Below are positions 61,301 through 64,000 of a stretch of 64,000 nucleotides of DNA, piece by piece. A model generated the notes under the pieces. That model searched no databases. It worked only from the letters and a program-made list of their open reading frames with translations, and was not told the origin of the DNA. The stretch lies in assembly GCA_036704825.1 (NCBI GenBank), contig JAUBSN010000027.1:21742-85741 (forward strand), given 5' to 3'. Both the position numbers and the translations under genes were made by a program. Position 1 is the first letter of the stretch, and the number at the start of each line of letters is the position of its first letter. The DNA is from Microcoleus sp036704825 (GTDB lineage: Bacteria > Cyanobacteriota > Cyanobacteriia > Cyanobacteriales > Microcoleaceae).

Positions 61301-63787
61301 TTGGCTTTAACTCTAGTGTTACAGTTAAACGCTCAAGAAATAAAAGCCAAGATAGTTATGCTAGTAAATGGACTTATCCGACCTTGGAAAGAGCATCTCA
61401 GACAAACCTTAGAACCTTTGGTATCGGCTTACTCTACAGGACTGGAGACAGGAGATTTACAATATGCTGCCTTTAGTCTAATGCTGTACTCCTATTTTGC
61501 TTACTTTAGCGGCAAAGAACTGAGTGTCCTTGAAAGAGAGATCGAAACTTACAGAAATGCTGTTTATAAAATCCAGCAAGAAACAGCCCTTAATTATATA
61601 GAAATCTATTGGCAAGCTACCTTAAATCTGCTTGGAAAAAGTGAAAATCCCTGCCTTCTAAAGGGCGAAGTCTGGGATGAGCAGATCGGGTTGCCATTGC
61701 ACCAGCAAGCGAACGATCAAACCGGAATTTACTACATATATTGCAACAAACTTTTACTTAATTACTGGTTTGAAAATTATTCAGAAGCGATTGAAAATAC
61801 TGCTTTAGCAGAGAAGTATTTAGACGCAGTGATAGGATTGCCTCTTGTTCCTCTCTTCCATTTTTACGATTCTTTAATACAATTGGCGGTGTATAGCGAT
61901 AGTCTAGAGTCAGAGCGGCAGGGCATTCTCTCGCGCGTACAAGCCAATCAAGAAAAAATGCAAAACTGGGCGAATCATGCCCCCATGAATCATCTGCATA
62001 AATTCTATCTAGTGGAAGCAGAACGGCATCGCGTTTTAGATCGAAAACTAGAAGCGATCGAGATGTACGATAAGGCGATCGCCCTTGCTAAAGAAAACGA
62101 TTACATCAACGAAGAAGCACTTGCTCACGAACTCGCCGCCAAATTCTACTTGGAATGGGGCAAAGAAAAACTCGCCCAACCTTATCTAATTGATGCTTAC
62201 TATGCCTGCGCTCGTTGGGGAGCAAAAGCAAAGATTGACCATCTAGAACAGCGCTATCCCCAATTACTGGCTCCCATCCTGCAACTGGAGCGAAGTCGCC
62301 AGTATCCGAGCGAAACAATTCACACCTCCACCAATAGTGAATCATCCCTATCTAACACGAATAGAACACTTGTCGGTAGCACCAGCAGCAGTTCGGAATT
62401 AGTAGATTTGCCGACAGTTATCAAAGCTTCTCAAGCTCTATCTAGTGAAATAAAACTCGATCAATTGCTCGCTACGCTGATGCAAGTGGTGGTGAAGAAT
62501 GCCGGAGCACAAACCGGAGCATTAATTTTGAATGAAGAGGGCAACTGGAAGATAAACGTCCACTGCACAAACCGTCAAGACTGCCTTCTGCAATCAATTC
62601 CGATTGAAGAGAGCGAAGTAATTCCTCTAACCCTGATCAACTACGTCAAACGTACAAAAGAAACCCGAGTTTTTGATGATGCTAGCACTCAACCAAGATT
62701 GGCATCTGACCGCTACATTATCCAACAGCAATCTAAGAGTATCCTCTGCACTCCCATCCTTTATCAAGGCAAGATGATGGGGATTTTGTATCTGGAAAAT
62801 AATCTGGCAACTGGGGTATTCACGGGCGATCGCGTTGCCATCCTCAACATCCTCTGTTCGCAAGCTGCAATTTCCTTACAAAACGCCCGACTTTATCAAC
62901 AATCTCAGGAATACGCCCAAAAACTAGAGCAGTCTATTCACGATCTCAAACAGATGCAGTTGCAACTGGTACAGGGTGAGAAAATGTCGGCTCTGGGAAA
63001 TTTAGTCGCAGGGGTAGCCCATGAAATTAACAATCCCGTAGGCTTTATCGCCGGCAACTTGCAACCCGCTCAAGACTACGTGGGGGATTTATTCAACTTG
63101 ATCGATTTGTATCAAGAAAAATTTCCCCATCCGGGAGGGGAAATTGAAGCAGAAATAGAGGATATAGACTTGGAGTATTTGCGAGAAGACTTGCCCAAAT
63201 TGATTGGCTCGATGCAGGAAGGAGTCGATCGCATCCGCAATATCAGTACGAGTTTGAGGACGTTTTCCAGGGCAGATAGCGATCGACCAGTTTCTTTCAA
63301 TATTCACGACGGACTCGAAAGCACTCTGCTAATTCTCAAGCACCGTTTAAAAGCCAGCGATTTCCGCCCTGCCATTGCAGTTGTCAAAGAGTACGGTAAC
63401 TTGCCCCTAGTCAAATGCTTTCCCGGACAGTTAAACCAGGTATTTATGAACGTACTGGCAAATGCCATTGACGCTCTGGAGGAATCAAATAAGGGGCGCA
63501 GTTTTAATGAAATTAAAGCCCTACCCAATCAAATCACGGTTCAAACTGCTCTGAGCGAATCCAACAATCAGGTTGTGATTCGGATTAAGGATAATGGAGT
63601 GGGGATGTCAGCCGAAGTCAAGGAAAACATCTTTAACCACTTATTCACAACCAAGTCTGTGGGTCAAGGAACCGGATTGGGATTGTCTATAGCCCGCCAA
63701 ATTGTTGTGGAAAAACATGGAGGTACATTAGTGGTGAATTCCTCTATCGGGCAGGGTTCGGAGTTTGTGATTTCTATTCCGGCGTGA
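58316..63787 (+). CDS. Ser/Thr kinase-AAA ATPase-GAF-histidine kinase (HstK type)
   Basis: 1823 residues. Eukaryotic-type kinase (about 8-270): VALKLL (Lys40), VIHKDLKPANIL (Asp141), LIDLSIAS in place of DFG, GTLPYISPEQ. A STAND-like AAA domain follows: GFSGIGKTAVV (about 341), LVIFLDDLQWAD (about 467-478). Then come a long helical TPR-like region (about 720-1350), a GAF domain (about 1381-1535) and a histidine kinase with His in GVAHEINNPVGF (about 1568), KDNGVGM and GQGTGLGLSIA. Such fusions occur in filamentous cyanobacteria (HstK). Residues about 682-705 are encoded by repeat sequence of the ACCAATTACCAATTACC type and are probably a late insertion. The partner regulator is not in the window. 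Confidence 0.9.
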   Translation: MIEITKLLLGYHINEQIYAGNRTLVYRGIRSENGQPVALKLLRNNFPSFNELVHFRNQYVIAKNLNIPGTVKAYSLESYQNRYALVMEDFGGISLCSYLSSIAPTSDEHLEGLPVNEFLPMAIQIANALDGLHRHRVIHKDLKPANILINPVSKEVKLIDLSIASLLPRETQEIQNPNVLEGTLPYISPEQTGRMNRGIDYRTDFYSLGVTFYELLTGKLPFQTDDPMDLVHCHLAKQPLAASKVNNSVPLVLSDIVSKLMAKNAEDRYQSALGLKYDLETCLSQLKQTGKIVNFDLGQRDLCDRFIIPEKLYGRESEVFSLLAAFDRVSAGSSEMMLVAGFSGIGKTAVVNEVHKPIVRQRGYFIKGKFDQFQRNLPFSAFVQAFRDFMGQLLSETDAKVEQWKSEILAALGDSAGAIVEVIPELEKIIGKQPQVPELSGSAAQNRFNLLLEKFIQVFTTKEHPLVIFLDDLQWADSASLKLMQLLMSDLDKRYLFLIGAYRDNEVFPAHPLMLTLAEIQKNQAKVNTITLAPLDRSDVNSLVADTLNCSTKLAEPLTELVDRKTKGNPFFATQFLKSLYEDGLIAFNFDFRYWQCDIARVRALAITDDVVEFVALQLQKLPTITQEVLKLAACIGNQFDLATLAIVDEKSQVETASALWKALQEGLILPISEVYKFYQAEGHGESVISNGTDQLPITHDQLPKYKFLHDRIQQAAYSLIPESQKRSTHLKIGQLLLKNTPEAEREERIFDIVNHLNVGVELITQEAEREQLARLNLVAGQKAKAATAYYAAVEYFCLGRKLLTPNSWNNQYKLTLSLYSEGAEADFLNGNIEGMQRLVDLVQERATSLLDQIKVYEVQIQAYIGQNRVLEAVNRGLQVLKLLGVEFPQQPTPSDIGKALSDTAAMVKDWRIEDLVDLPQMTDPYKLAAMRLLSSIFSAAYIAAPELVPLTACKQVNLSVQYGNASVSPFAYANYGALLCGVVGDIDSGYQFGQLALTLVLQLNAQEIKAKIVMLVNGLIRPWKEHLRQTLEPLVSAYSTGLETGDLQYAAFSLMLYSYFAYFSGKELSVLEREIETYRNAVYKIQQETALNYIEIYWQATLNLLGKSENPCLLKGEVWDEQIGLPLHQQANDQTGIYYIYCNKLLLNYWFENYSEAIENTALAEKYLDAVIGLPLVPLFHFYDSLIQLAVYSDSLESERQGILSRVQANQEKMQNWANHAPMNHLHKFYLVEAERHRVLDRKLEAIEMYDKAIALAKENDYINEEALAHELAAKFYLEWGKEKLAQPYLIDAYYACARWGAKAKIDHLEQRYPQLLAPILQLERSRQYPSETIHTSTNSESSLSNTNRTLVGSTSSSSELVDLPTVIKASQALSSEIKLDQLLATLMQVVVKNAGAQTGALILNEEGNWKINVHCTNRQDCLLQSIPIEESEVIPLTLINYVKRTKETRVFDDASTQPRLASDRYIIQQQSKSILCTPILYQGKMMGILYLENNLATGVFTGDRVAILNILCSQAAISLQNARLYQQSQEYAQKLEQSIHDLKQMQLQLVQGEKMSALGNLVAGVAHEINNPVGFIAGNLQPAQDYVGDLFNLIDLYQEKFPHPGGEIEAEIEDIDLEYLREDLPKLIGSMQEGVDRIRNISTSLRTFSRADSDRPVSFNIHDGLESTLLILKHRLKASDFRPAIAVVKEYGNLPLVKCFPGQLNQVFMNVLANAIDALEESNKGRSFNEIKALPNQITVQTALSESNNQVVIRIKDNGVGMSAEVKENIFNHLFTTKSVGQGTGLGLSIARQIVVEKHGGTLVVNSSIGQGSEFVISIPA

Positions 63788-64000
63788 GCAGTTCGTAGTC
63801 GGTCTTTAGCGCAATTAGCGCCGCCTCGCAATTACAAGCCACGTTATTAGAAGAAACAGCAAACGGACTACCGGGAACGAGCAACAGGCTAGGGATTTGC
63901 GCGCTAGGAACTAGCGACTAGGGACTAGAGCGCCAGTCCAGTAAAAGAGGTTGACAAAAAACCTCAAATAGGGTGTACCCAAACGGCTCACAATGCGCCA
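63788..64000. other. Right edge, no gene seen
   Basis: CTAGGAACTAGCGACTAGGGA-like repeats near 63905. No coding frame. Confidence 0.5.

Overview
The window looks like chromosomal DNA of a filamentous, probably non-heterocystous cyanobacterium of the Microcoleus/Oscillatoria type. The evidence is the dense scatter of HIP1-type GCGATCGC/CGATCG sites, heptameric tandem repeats (GTCATTA/GTCATCA, GTCAGTT, GAAGGTA) between genes, AAACCCGGTTT palindromes, several NtcA-type GTA-N8-TAC sites, very large GAF/PAS histidine kinases, a kinase/ATPase/histidine-kinase fusion, an SLH-OprB porin and PilMNOQ genes. The genus is an inference.

Layout. 1-6993: end of an adenylate cyclase gene, glutaminase, a small membrane protein, a YdcF-type protein, a two-domain PPK2 kinase and a double GNAT protein. 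6994-8258: gene-poor, with hairpin repeats, a decayed calcium-binding-type gene and a MITE-like element. 8259-15187: a minus-strand signalling block with two CheY-like regulators on either side of an Hsp20-like gene broken by one stop codon, a GAF/PAS kinase whose first GAF has the DXCF cyanobacteriochrome signature, and a REC-wHTH-HPt-REC-REC regulator. 15430-27700: SNF2 helicase, GST, TrhO, a tRNA 3' fragment next to a broken integrase, CysQ-like phosphatase, JmjC-like cupin, PfkB kinase, RsmI and a glycosyltransferase.

27792-40211 is the most coherent system, a purine (urate) catabolism island. HpxO turns urate into 5-hydroxyisourate, HiuH gives OHCU, UraD gives allantoin, PuuE gives allantoate, and an AllC-type amidohydrolase releases ammonia. 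Among them lie a NitT/TauT-type ABC transporter (lipoprotein, ATPase, permease), an outer-membrane porin, an FCD-type GntR regulator and a small GGCT-fold protein. Three GTA-N8-TAC sites lie in its promoters, one with an ideally spaced -10 box before hpxO, and a second motif (GTATAC-N-GTATRC) occurs three times in two of those promoters. This suggests control by both nitrogen status and the GntR protein. Inside the island a short gene of 51 codons has a perfect palindrome, a TATAAT box and a leader RNA of about 98 nt. In that leader a 5' closing stem and a hairpin that hides the Shine-Dalgarno sequence compete for the same bases, as in a translational riboswitch. I know no described class that matches it.

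40338-47232: a solitary C5-cytosine methyltransferase, FolC, a tandem Uma2 duplication with a gene-conversion pattern, a toxin-antitoxin pair lying between direct repeats, and an orphan solute-binding lipoprotein. 47636-53674: type IV pilus genes pilM, pilN, pilO and pilQ. 54229-63787: HU, a CobD-like enzyme carrying an in-frame repeat insertion, a disulfide-reductase-like flavoprotein without its cysteines, and a 1823-residue Ser/Thr kinase-AAA-GAF-histidine kinase. No rRNA, intact tRNA, CRISPR array or complete insertion sequence was seen.
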